NCBI GenBank assembly: GCA_002731275.1
Contig: PCBK01000124.1
Location: 1 to 64,000 of the forward strand
From: Deltaproteobacteria bacterium
Lineage (GTDB): Bacteria > Myxococcota_C > UBA6777
Length of the DNA: 64,000 bases
Direction: 5' to 3'
The position numbers and the translations under genes were made by a program. Below, in pieces: positions 1 to 8,799 of the stretch. Numbering within the stretch: the first letter of the stretch is position 1; each line of letters starts with the position of its first letter. Under the pieces are notes generated by a model, which saw only the letters and a list, made by a program, of their open reading frames with translations, had not been told where the DNA came from and ran no database searches.

Positions 1-202
1 CATGTTCTGTACACCACCACCTCGATGAGAGTTCCAATGGTAAGTTTGGATCGTATGGATGTAGCATTGGGGCCCATCCCAGGATTTTCATGAGTATCTC
101 GAAAGTCATTTCTTCACCAATGGCTTCGATAACGGGTTCGAATGCTTTTGTGATGATTCTATCTGAACCAACACGTACAAGTTCGTCTATGATTTCTTTC
201 AT
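1..202 (-). CDS. Partial small ORF cut by the window edge; candidate immunity protein for the adjacent Rhs/Tc toxin
   Basis: Reverse-strand ATG at 202..200, preceded by an AAGGA-like SD. Open to the window edge: MKEIIDELVRVGSDRIITKAFEPVIEAIGEEMTFEILMKILGWAPMLHPYDPNLPLELSSRWWCTEH. Lies about 55 bp downstream of the toxin stop on the same strand. Not in the supplied ORF track because it is truncated. Confidence 0.6.
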   Translation of the reverse strand, partial: MKEIIDELVRVGSDRIITKAFEPVIEAIGEEMTFEILMKILGWAPMLHPYDPNLPLELSSRWWCTEH

Positions 203-256
203 TTTTTTCCTTTTCGTTTGGTTGAAGTTTTGAGTTTGTGAAAAGATGCCATTATA

Positions 257-2183
257 TCAGTATGTTGCTGGGTAGATTGCTTTGACATGCTTCCAAATGG
301 CTGCGTCATTGGCAAAGTCTGGGTTATACCCTTGAGCGATCAAGAACTCATCTTGGGCTTTATAAGCTCGGAATTCGTTGAGCCATCGATTCGAATAATA
401 GTACTTTCCTTTTGCAACATGATCTAGGATATGGGTTCCTTCGTGAACGAGACTACTATCAATGTAGATGTGTCCTTTTCTCAAGAAAATATTCTCTTTG
501 TTCCTGAATGCTCTGACATAATCTGGGTTGGCTTTTCCTTTTGTGTGAAAGTACATAAGTGAGAAGTTTCTGCTTGTTCTCATGTCATCTAGAATATGCA
601 AGATGATCTTTTCGTTTTCAATGGCATCAGCGATTTTTCTACTTTGTAGGGTAGATGCTCCTTCTGCGCGTAGTACACTTACTAACTCGTTCACTTCTTG
701 CTCACTCGCTAGAAACTTCTTGCTTTCTAGCGAGAAGTCTTTTGGGTTGTGTGGAATTTTGCTTGGATCGAAGCTATTGATGCTTGTCTTACCAATTTGT
801 CGTGCTTCATCGACGAAGTCTCCTGAGCGTTTGAGCCAACCCAAAGCACGCTTTCCACGTGAAAGAACACCTCCAGCAAACTTGAGAACACTGCCAAAAA
901 CAAGGGCAGTCAATCCACAATCAAAGAACATTCCAGCAAAGCTACCAAAGCCATGATATCCCGACTTTGTGCTGAAAAACGGGTCGTTCCCAAGCCATTT
1001 GTGAAAACTTGCGATGGGGCTGAGTGTTCTTGTCAAAGGATAAAGCACAAGTGAGATGGGTGTCAACACCGCATCTGCAAAACCAACAAAAAACGAGGCA
1101 AATTTCTCACCTGTGCTCAGCCTGTTATCCCGATTGGTGATCCTGACAAAGGGTGTAAAGTCTCGCAAAAAGGAAGAGAGACGAACAGGATCTTTTCTCA
1201 ATCCACCAGGTTTGACATTTCCCATGACACTGGTCGCATATTTACTTGTGTAGGCATATTTCAGGTCATGACGTGTCAGTTTGTTCGGTGACACCTTCCA
1301 TTTCTGCCAATCGATCTTGAAGTTGATCGCTTGATTGTCCAATGATACCAACTTTTTCGAGCGTGTATGTCCTGTATTGGCCGTGCCAACAGAGGCTCTT
1401 GAGGATTTGTGTGTGGGGGTTGATACACTTTTTGGAATTGGAGTGTTTTTCTTGGCTTGGGCGGTGCCATCGCGGTTGAGAGTCGAATTGCCATAAGGTG
1501 TACCTGTCGAATAGCCTGTTTTTCCGCCTGTTGTGGTGCCTTTGCCTGTTGGATTTGAGGTGTTTGAGCCAGTGCCTCCTCCTGCACCTGAACCTGTTCC
1601 TCCTGTTGTACCCGAATGACCAGATTGTTTGGGAGAAGTTGTTCCCTTGTGGTGGTCTTTTGGGTTTTGTGTGTTGTCATCTGAAGCGTTTTTGGAAGCC
1701 TCTTTGCCATCTGCTTGATTGGGACTCTGTTGTTTCGCTGAACCTTTCGGATCGCCAGGTGTCCCAGTGGAAGGCTTTTCGGCTTTTTTCTTAAGAGTGG
1801 CCCCACCACCTCCATCATCACCTGAACCTGCACTTGGCATCTGTCCTGGCATCTTTAACTTTGTCGGCATGCCTTTTTGTACTGCGAAATTGTGCCGGGC
1901 TGTTCCTGCCGAACGAGAAGCAGCCTTGATAGAGAGCAACTTGTTCGTATAGACAAAGTAATTGCCCCCCAGGTCTTGGGCGTTGCTCCACCACATCGCG
2001 AAGCGAAACCTGTCCGTAAAGGCACGGTAATTCCCACGACTTCCACCAATCGGTATCTTGCCCTGAAACCACATCTTCTTCGCTTTGGGCCTCATCTGGC
2101 TCACAAGACGTTGGACACCCATTGGGTAAGCAGACATCTGTTTGTTCTGTGCTGGACTACCAAAATTGAAGGGGGATGATTGC
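257..2183 (-). other. C-terminal variable region of the Rhs/Tc toxin: G/S/T-rich linker, hydrophobic segment, putative zincin metallopeptidase domain
   Basis: Begins after the Rhs core DPNGL (encoded at 2184..2198). Low-complexity linker GTTGGTGSGAGGGTGSNTSNPTG. Terminal domain contains SLVHEGTHILDH followed by NEFRAYKAQDEF. HEGTH is encoded at 431..445. Confidence 0.75.
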
Positions 2184-5100
2184 AAGCCATTTGGATCTGT
2201 GAGTGTCATCGGGTTGTTGTGGACGAACTTGTAGACATTCAATCCATCTTTTGGTCCGATCGGATCAGGGTTGAGCCATCGACCCATCCAGGAGACGTAG
2301 TATCGATAACCGTAGTAGTAGAAGCCTGTTGCATTGTCTCGCTCTTTTCGGCTGTAACGGTAATCCTTGAGGGATATCTCTTTGGTGTCGCTCCCTGCCA
2401 AGAAGGCTGTCCCACCAAATGGAAAGTACTCTTCGTAGCTGATCAGGTTGGCCTGATGATCCAACTCAAGAGAACTTGAACCGAGATGGTTGCTTAACTG
2501 GTAATGTATCTTCAATGTCCCGACGTTGGAGGTCTCACGGGCCATTGTGTCTGTCGTCCAACTGTGAAGAAGGGCGATATTCTCACCACTGTCGGAGATC
2601 TTTGATGTACATCGTTCGAGTAACGTCGTGCCTGTCGAAGGTCGATAGATACGTTTGATGTCGCAACCATTGAGGTAGATCTTCTCTGTGATCTCGACTT
2701 GACCTGAGACGAGGCGTTCTGTGACCTTGCGGGTCCTTTGACCTCCGCCGTCGTAAACGTAGTATTCGGCATCATCAGGGTCACCTGTCCCCGAACGATC
2801 GATGATCACAGCTCTTGTCAGGCGATTGTGGTGATTCCAATCCATCTGCGCGAGATGAGGTAGATATGCACAATTACCGTTGACATCGAACCTCGACTCT
2901 GGACTACTGACTGTAATCCCCGATGCATCTTTCAGAGGGAGCGATCGGTTGGATGTGTTGGAGATCCAAAATTCATTTGTCCACGTCTTGCTCGCACCCA
3001 GATGTTTAACTTTTTGTAGGTTGCCGTTGAGGTCGTACTCGTACTTTCTCGTGTAATCCTCGACTGCCTGCATGTTGTTAAAGGAGAGGTGGCGTGTTCC
3101 CTTTAGTTGACTTGGATTGGACGGATTGATCAGGTCTTTGGGGCGATAGTCGTGTTGCAATAATGCCTGATGCACGCGACCTGTCGCTTCATTGAGCTGA
3201 TAGAGGGCATCATAGCGATACTCACAGATGAGTTTGGCACCAAATGTTTGCAAGGTGTGGGTGGGCGTTCCACTTGGTGACAAATGGGCGTGATCGATGA
3301 GATGGGTGACATTCCCGACGGGGTCATATGTGTACTCGATGTCCTGAAGTGTATCGAATCCACCTGAGCCATCGGGACGTGTGGAGGTCTTTCGGGTGAG
3401 CCGGAAGGTTGTCGGATCATATTGATAGGAAAGTTGCACGCCATTTCCAAGTGTGGCGGCTGTGCGTTGTCCCCGTGCGTTAACGCTAATATCTTGAAGG
3501 AAGGTCGCATCTTGAAGTGTCCCATCAGCCGTCGTGATACGAATATCATCGAGATGTCCGTCTTGATGGTATCTGTATCGCCGTGTGCTTCCGTCTGGTA
3601 GCGCCTCTTGTACTGGTCGTCCAAGTGCATCCATCTTGATGTGTGTGTGGTAGGTCGTCGTGTCCATCGTGACATTTGCAGGTGTTGTCCAGTCGATCGT
3701 GTTTTTGTATTCATTGCAAAGCTGTAAACTGGTTCGCAGCGCTTTTCCGTCGGGTGTAAGCGCCTGAACTGTTCTGTTGCCTGTTTGATCGTAGACAATC
3801 GCAGCGCGACCACGGAGATTCTTCTCTTTGGCCTGTGTCAAGAATGGATCTTCGCCATACAGGATGTGGGAGATCCTATGGTTGTATCCCATGGCGTTAT
3901 CGACATACACACTGCTAACACGACCGAGAAGGTCATATGTCGTCGTGTGACGTACACCCCGCCCATCCCACTGGTAGAGTGAGCGTCCCATTGTATCGAT
4001 GAGTTGCCATCGTTCTCCTGCGTCCATACTCTGCTGGTGGAGGACAACACCATTCATATCGTATTTGTACGTAAAGGCAACCAAACCCTTCGCGTCTGTG
4101 ACTTGGAGTGGTTGTCCTGTGATGTCTAGTTGGGTTTGTGTGCGTCGTTCGACGAGTGATGCGTCGACACGTACTTGTTCGATCGCCCGGCCGAGAGGAT
4201 CGAATCGTGTGATTGATGGTGTGTTGTGGTGTGAGAGTGTGTGTTGGATCGTCTTGTGAATGGGATCGTTTCCGCCGACAACGTAGTTGTTTTGTTTATA
4301 GAGGGAGTCATCGATTGTGTCGTTTGGGTCGAAGTGTTTGCTCTCCCAGGTTCCATACTCCGTCTTGCTAAATGTGCCATTGGGCAAGTCTGTGCGGAGC
4401 AGTCTTCCGAGAGGATCGTATGTCATCTCGCTGCTTTGTCCGTACTGTTGAAGGACAGCATCGGGTTCGTATGAGACCAGTGAGGAGTAGAAGGGTTCGT
4501 ATTGTCGAACGACCTGTTGTTTGTTGTTGTATACTGTATGACCGGAGACTTGCCATCGCTCGGTTGTGTATGCTTCTTGGGGTTGTCCATTGCCATCGAT
4601 GATGACATCACCTTGTGCATCGCGTTCGACCGCCATCCCTGGACTGACCTTGCGTTTGCTTTGAAGGCTGCGACCAAATCCGTCGACATAACTGACGGAG
4701 AGTTGGAGTGGGCTGCTGGTGATGATGTTTCCTTCGCCATCGTGGACGAGTTCTTCTCGTGACAAGGAGATGCTACGAGGGGGGAGCTGTTGTAAGCGCC
4801 AACAATCGAGATCGTAGAAGAAGAAGTTACTCGCTTGCTGAAGGTAGGTCGATGGTTGTGTGAGGATGGTTGAAACATCTTCGGATGTCTGTCTTACGTA
4901 CGAAGATAAAAGGTCATTTCCGTAGAGCTGCACCTGACCATTTTCATCGAGGACTTCGCCTTGGTACGTTCCGACACGGATTACACCGAGAGGATCGTAG
5001 AGGACCTCTGAGATGTTGTCATTGGCGTCTGTCATCTTCATGACTTGGAGGTTGTAATAGTCGATAACGCCAGTGTTTGTGTTCCCATATGCGTCTTCTG

Positions 5101-8100
5101 TTTCGACGACATTGAGTTGGTAGCTGTCATAGGTGTAGGTACTGATCGCGCCATCTGGTGAGATCTGTTGTGTGATGTGGTAGAACAGGCTTGCATCTGC
5201 GAAGATCGAATGTCCACTCTTCTTCCACCATATATTCTGCGCGTCTTGCACATAGCCTGCGTCGTTTTGGAGCATGGTACTTGTGACACGAGTACCTAGA
5301 GCTTGGGTGATCATAGTATCCGTAAAACAAGCAGTCTCGGAATGGTGAGGGAGGGGGGGTGTACCGAATTGACCAAGAGGTGCTGCGGCTGTTTGTCCTG
5401 CGTCCCAAAAGTAATGTCGTTGGTGTTGTCTCAATTGGGCAGTTGCTTGCGTCATGGCTGCAGGGAAGGATTCGTGGGGCATAAGTGGTGTTTGGAGGGC
5501 TGTGTCGATCTCTGTGATAGCTTGTGACCAAGAAATGAGTCCATTGCTTCCGACGGAAAGTCCTCTCAACTCAAAGCCCTTTTGTTCTTTGGGTGTGGCA
5601 AGAAGGCGTCGCTGAAGCGTGTCGATATGTGTGATTTGTAAGTCTTGGACTGTCACGAGTGTATCTTGTTGTGCGGAGAGATGTGTGGGGATGCTACTTC
5701 GCCTTGGGTAAGCGATGGAGGCAGTTCGTGTTGGGATACCGTGTTCATCGACAACGAGTGTCATAGAGTGTTGGACACGTGGATCGCTGGACTGTTGTTC
5801 GTAGTCATATTGTAGACTTTCGATCACATGAACAAAGAAACACGCACGCTCGTTGTTCTTTGCGGCTTGAAGCCGTTTGACGTGATGTCTACTCTGGCTG
5901 ATGGTATAGGGGTGTGGCACCATCTGTCCTTGCGCATCGAGTGCGTATACCTCCTGGCGCATCTGCTCTCCTGCGAGCATTCGTTGGGCCTCATCCCATT
6001 CTTCGGCTGTAGGGGCCGTGAGCTGTGTGTTGGGATCGAGAATTGGGCGTTCGAGGATGACATGTTGGCTATCGCCTTGGTAGAACTCTTGTGTTCGTTC
6101 TTGGCGGGCTTGGAGTGTGCCATTGTGATACCAGGTTCGTACACAAGAAGGTGGGGTATCATGGGGTGTGTTTGTTTGCGAGAGTTGTTCGGCATCGAAG
6201 ACTTCGACCATACCGAATCCAAGAAAGCGTCGATCTTTATCATCAAAGCAACCATCGTGGTACGTGTATGTTTGGCATAGTTGGCTTTGTGTGATGTGAT
6301 CGATGGAGCAGTGTTTGTCCACGACGACTTTGTGGGTGGGTGTTGTTGTGTACCATCCTCGGCCACTTTGTTTGTCTCTGAGGTAATGGTTTGAGGAGCT
6401 CGAATAGGTGAATGAGGTTTCCAGTCCCAAAGAGTTTTCGATGGAGGTGAGGGTGCGGCGTGGTGTGTTGAGCGTAAGGGGAAGGTACTGGATCTCTGCT
6501 GTGTGTTGATGAGGTGCAGCAGATGACCAGACAAGACAACTCGTTCCATTGCCAAGGAGGTCGAGGACACGAATGTCTGCATGAGCGTCGAAGAGTGGCA
6601 TGGAGTGGAAGTGTGTGCCCTCGATGAGGCTATTACCGTTGGCATTGTACCAAGTGGAGATTTCACCGCGACCGAGATAGATGATGTCAGTCGTTCCACT
6701 CCCATTGATATCGACGAGTCGAAGTCTTCGTGGATCGAAAAACTCTCCAAAGTCGAACGTCGGTGCGTTGTCCATCACAACAGAGGCACCAAATTGGCCA
6801 TATCCCATATGGGGCCAATATTCGACACGACCGTTTTGGATATGGACAAGATCGAGCAGTCCATCACCTGTCATGTCCGCGAAGAAGTATGACAACATCG
6901 CATCTTGACTTCTCTGTCCAGGCGAATACGCCGAGTGAACTACGGGCTTGGTGATCTCGACAGGAGGTGCCCAACCTTGTTTTCCTTTCGAAGGATACCA
7001 TAGAAATCGATCGTGAAGAGAGAGAACAAGGTCTGGACGTCCGTCGTTGTTGAGGTCTTGCCACTCGACATGAGCTTCTTGTAAGAGCTGGTAAGGGACG
7101 GCTGGAAGTGTTTGAAAAGGGGACCAGGATTTTGTGAATCGATTCCATTCGTAGTAACCGATCACATCTCTTTTTTGTACGAGCACATTGATGTTGCCAT
7201 TTGAGTCAAAATCGGTGAGCAAGATCTCCGTGCTGAGGCAAGAGGGTTTTTGGGCGACGAGTTGGCGTGCCGAGAAGCGTCCACCGCCCATGTTTTCCTG
7301 ATAGAACCAGGCATGATCGTCTTGTGTCAGGAGACCTGGAAGTCCTTCACCGTACAGATCGACCCATTGAATGTCCTCATCAAAGCCTCGTGGTAGAGAA
7401 GCGTTGAGACTTTTTTCCACAGGCAACATCGCATCACCTTGTTCTGGTGTTGCGTATGCGCAGGAGATGGGAGGCAGGGATTTTGTCCAGCTCTGTCCTT
7501 GTTCGTCTCTGTAACCCGTATAGGTAATGGAGTCGAGGACTGTCTCAATGGGGGACGCTTGGTATTGGAGTTCAATGGTTCCGATGGGGGCGCTACTGTT
7601 TGGTAGCTCTGAGAAGTTGTGGAACATGAAGATTCGTCGACATAATCTGTAGGTTCGGACTTCGAAGCCTGTGCTGTATGTTGAATACGGATCTTGTCGT
7701 ACAGGCCATGTGCGATCTGGTTGGATTTGTGGGATACCTACATCGTTGTGATCGCCGTAATCGAAGACCGCAGAGAAGAGCCAGTCATTGTTCGTTGGTT
7801 CGACCTGATCAGGCCCCCATGGAGTTGTGTTTCCGTATTGGATGCGTTTGATGTAACGTTGTGCAAACTGTGTTTGTTGTAAACGTTTGGCTTCAAATGG
7901 GTATTGTCGTTCTACATTATCTTTGTTTTCGGCGATATACTCGTATTGAATGACATTCCCTCGCTCATCGTATTGTGCTTCGAGAAGCCATGAGAATATC
8001 CTTTGGGGCTCTTTTGGATCTCGTATCTGTGTGATACCTGAGGGATCCCGGCCATAAATCGATACAGTGTTGGCTGCATCTCTCACACGCCAGTGGGATT

Positions 8101-8545
8101 GTCGGGTTGTTTGATGGACCCAACGTTCGATCCGAAGGTGATCTTGATCTTGTTGGTGTCGATAGTAAAAGATCTGGTAGTCGCCTTGTGTCTCCGTGTG
8201 ATGGATAGTCTGTTGTCCTTGTTGAATGTGCGTTGGGATGATGTCTACCCCACCAAACGAATAGCTATCCCTACCATTGTATTGTGGTAATTGTTGGTGT
8301 GTACGTATCGAGATGCCCGAGAGTCCTGAGAGTGACCATCCGAGTCCCCACGGCGATGGACCTCCTGATGAAAGATAACCTAACCCTAGAGCTGGACCAA
8401 AATCATCTCGACCTGGTGTAAGTGGCAAGGGAATATGTACATTTGCCTCACCTGTTTGTGGTTGCACTTGCGCTTGGAATGGAAGCTGCAAATCTCCCAA
8501 CCCTTTGTCTGCAAAGGAAAGTACTGCGGACATGTTTTTCTCCAT
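257..8545 (-). CDS. SpvB/TcB-TcC-like Rhs-repeat toxin (2762 aa) with variable C-terminal toxin module
   Basis: SpvB-like N-terminus (GEANVHIPLPLTPGRDDFGPALGLGYLSSGGPSPWGLGWSLSG). FG-GAP/VCBS-like segments (DLNNDGRPDLVLSLHDRFLWYPSKG; FADMTGDGLLDLVHIQNGRVEYWP; LVDINGSGTTDIIYLGRG). Many Rhs YD repeats. Rhs core terminus RYYVSWMGRWLNPDPIGPKDGLNVYKFVHNNPMTLTDPNGL. Confidence 0.93.
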   Translation of the reverse strand: MEKNMSAVLSFADKGLGDLQLPFQAQVQPQTGEANVHIPLPLTPGRDDFGPALGLGYLSSGGPSPWGLGWSLSGLSGISIRTHQQLPQYNGRDSYSFGGVDIIPTHIQQGQQTIHHTETQGDYQIFYYRHQQDQDHLRIERWVHQTTRQSHWRVRDAANTVSIYGRDPSGITQIRDPKEPQRIFSWLLEAQYDERGNVIQYEYIAENKDNVERQYPFEAKRLQQTQFAQRYIKRIQYGNTTPWGPDQVEPTNNDWLFSAVFDYGDHNDVGIPQIQPDRTWPVRQDPYSTYSTGFEVRTYRLCRRIFMFHNFSELPNSSAPIGTIELQYQASPIETVLDSITYTGYRDEQGQSWTKSLPPISCAYATPEQGDAMLPVEKSLNASLPRGFDEDIQWVDLYGEGLPGLLTQDDHAWFYQENMGGGRFSARQLVAQKPSCLSTEILLTDFDSNGNINVLVQKRDVIGYYEWNRFTKSWSPFQTLPAVPYQLLQEAHVEWQDLNNDGRPDLVLSLHDRFLWYPSKGKQGWAPPVEITKPVVHSAYSPGQRSQDAMLSYFFADMTGDGLLDLVHIQNGRVEYWPHMGYGQFGASVVMDNAPTFDFGEFFDPRRLRLVDINGSGTTDIIYLGRGEISTWYNANGNSLIEGTHFHSMPLFDAHADIRVLDLLGNGTSCLVWSSAAPHQHTAEIQYLPLTLNTPRRTLTSIENSLGLETSFTYSSSSNHYLRDKQSGRGWYTTTPTHKVVVDKHCSIDHITQSQLCQTYTYHDGCFDDKDRRFLGFGMVEVFDAEQLSQTNTPHDTPPSCVRTWYHNGTLQARQERTQEFYQGDSQHVILERPILDPNTQLTAPTAEEWDEAQRMLAGEQMRQEVYALDAQGQMVPHPYTISQSRHHVKRLQAAKNNERACFFVHVIESLQYDYEQQSSDPRVQHSMTLVVDEHGIPTRTASIAYPRRSSIPTHLSAQQDTLVTVQDLQITHIDTLQRRLLATPKEQKGFELRGLSVGSNGLISWSQAITEIDTALQTPLMPHESFPAAMTQATAQLRQHQRHYFWDAGQTAAAPLGQFGTPPLPHHSETACFTDTMITQALGTRVTSTMLQNDAGYVQDAQNIWWKKSGHSIFADASLFYHITQQISPDGAISTYTYDSYQLNVVETEDAYGNTNTGVIDYYNLQVMKMTDANDNISEVLYDPLGVIRVGTYQGEVLDENGQVQLYGNDLLSSYVRQTSEDVSTILTQPSTYLQQASNFFFYDLDCWRLQQLPPRSISLSREELVHDGEGNIITSSPLQLSVSYVDGFGRSLQSKRKVSPGMAVERDAQGDVIIDGNGQPQEAYTTERWQVSGHTVYNNKQQVVRQYEPFYSSLVSYEPDAVLQQYGQSSEMTYDPLGRLLRTDLPNGTFSKTEYGTWESKHFDPNDTIDDSLYKQNNYVVGGNDPIHKTIQHTLSHHNTPSITRFDPLGRAIEQVRVDASLVERRTQTQLDITGQPLQVTDAKGLVAFTYKYDMNGVVLHQQSMDAGERWQLIDTMGRSLYQWDGRGVRHTTTYDLLGRVSSVYVDNAMGYNHRISHILYGEDPFLTQAKEKNLRGRAAIVYDQTGNRTVQALTPDGKALRTSLQLCNEYKNTIDWTTPANVTMDTTTYHTHIKMDALGRPVQEALPDGSTRRYRYHQDGHLDDIRITTADGTLQDATFLQDISVNARGQRTAATLGNGVQLSYQYDPTTFRLTRKTSTRPDGSGGFDTLQDIEYTYDPVGNVTHLIDHAHLSPSGTPTHTLQTFGAKLICEYRYDALYQLNEATGRVHQALLQHDYRPKDLINPSNPSQLKGTRHLSFNNMQAVEDYTRKYEYDLNGNLQKVKHLGASKTWTNEFWISNTSNRSLPLKDASGITVSSPESRFDVNGNCAYLPHLAQMDWNHHNRLTRAVIIDRSGTGDPDDAEYYVYDGGGQRTRKVTERLVSGQVEITEKIYLNGCDIKRIYRPSTGTTLLERCTSKISDSGENIALLHSWTTDTMARETSNVGTLKIHYQLSNHLGSSSLELDHQANLISYEEYFPFGGTAFLAGSDTKEISLKDYRYSRKERDNATGFYYYGYRYYVSWMGRWLNPDPIGPKDGLNVYKFVHNNPMTLTDPNGLQSSPFNFGSPAQNKQMSAYPMGVQRLVSQMRPKAKKMWFQGKIPIGGSRGNYRAFTDRFRFAMWWSNAQDLGGNYFVYTNKLLSIKAASRSAGTARHNFAVQKGMPTKLKMPGQMPSAGSGDDGGGGATLKKKAEKPSTGTPGDPKGSAKQQSPNQADGKEASKNASDDNTQNPKDHHKGTTSPKQSGHSGTTGGTGSGAGGGTGSNTSNPTGKGTTTGGKTGYSTGTPYGNSTLNRDGTAQAKKNTPIPKSVSTPTHKSSRASVGTANTGHTRSKKLVSLDNQAINFKIDWQKWKVSPNKLTRHDLKYAYTSKYATSVMGNVKPGGLRKDPVRLSSFLRDFTPFVRITNRDNRLSTGEKFASFFVGFADAVLTPISLVLYPLTRTLSPIASFHKWLGNDPFFSTKSGYHGFGSFAGMFFDCGLTALVFGSVLKFAGGVLSRGKRALGWLKRSGDFVDEARQIGKTSINSFDPSKIPHNPKDFSLESKKFLASEQEVNELVSVLRAEGASTLQSRKIADAIENEKIILHILDDMRTSRNFSLMYFHTKGKANPDYVRAFRNKENIFLRKGHIYIDSSLVHEGTHILDHVAKGKYYYSNRWLNEFRAYKAQDEFLIAQGYNPDFANDAAIWKHVKAIYPATY

Positions 8546-8799
8546 GTTTGTAATTTGATGATCAATGTGAACTGTTCATATGTTCATGGTAGTGAGTGGA
8601 GAGGGTGATGTCACGCATGAAATGGTTCTATTTTTCGAACAAATCGAACTTTTCTCACTATCTTTTTGATTTCTTAGAGTTTCTTTTTCCAGAAGACCCG
8701 ATAGAAAAGATATTTGCTCTTGTCGTATGTCCTTTCTCTGTACTATAAGTGAATCTTAAGAGAGTCTTGCGGATATTTTCCTGAAGAGAGGAGTGTATT

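Noticed and set aside
1276-1833. 185-aa minus-strand ORF overlapping the toxin linker
   Set aside because: Out-of-frame reading of the low-complexity G/S/T linker; Q/K-rich junk composition.
5824-6750. 308-aa minus-strand alternative-frame ORF in the Rhs gene
   Set aside because: Ser/Thr/Pro-rich out-of-frame translation of the toxin gene with no domain.
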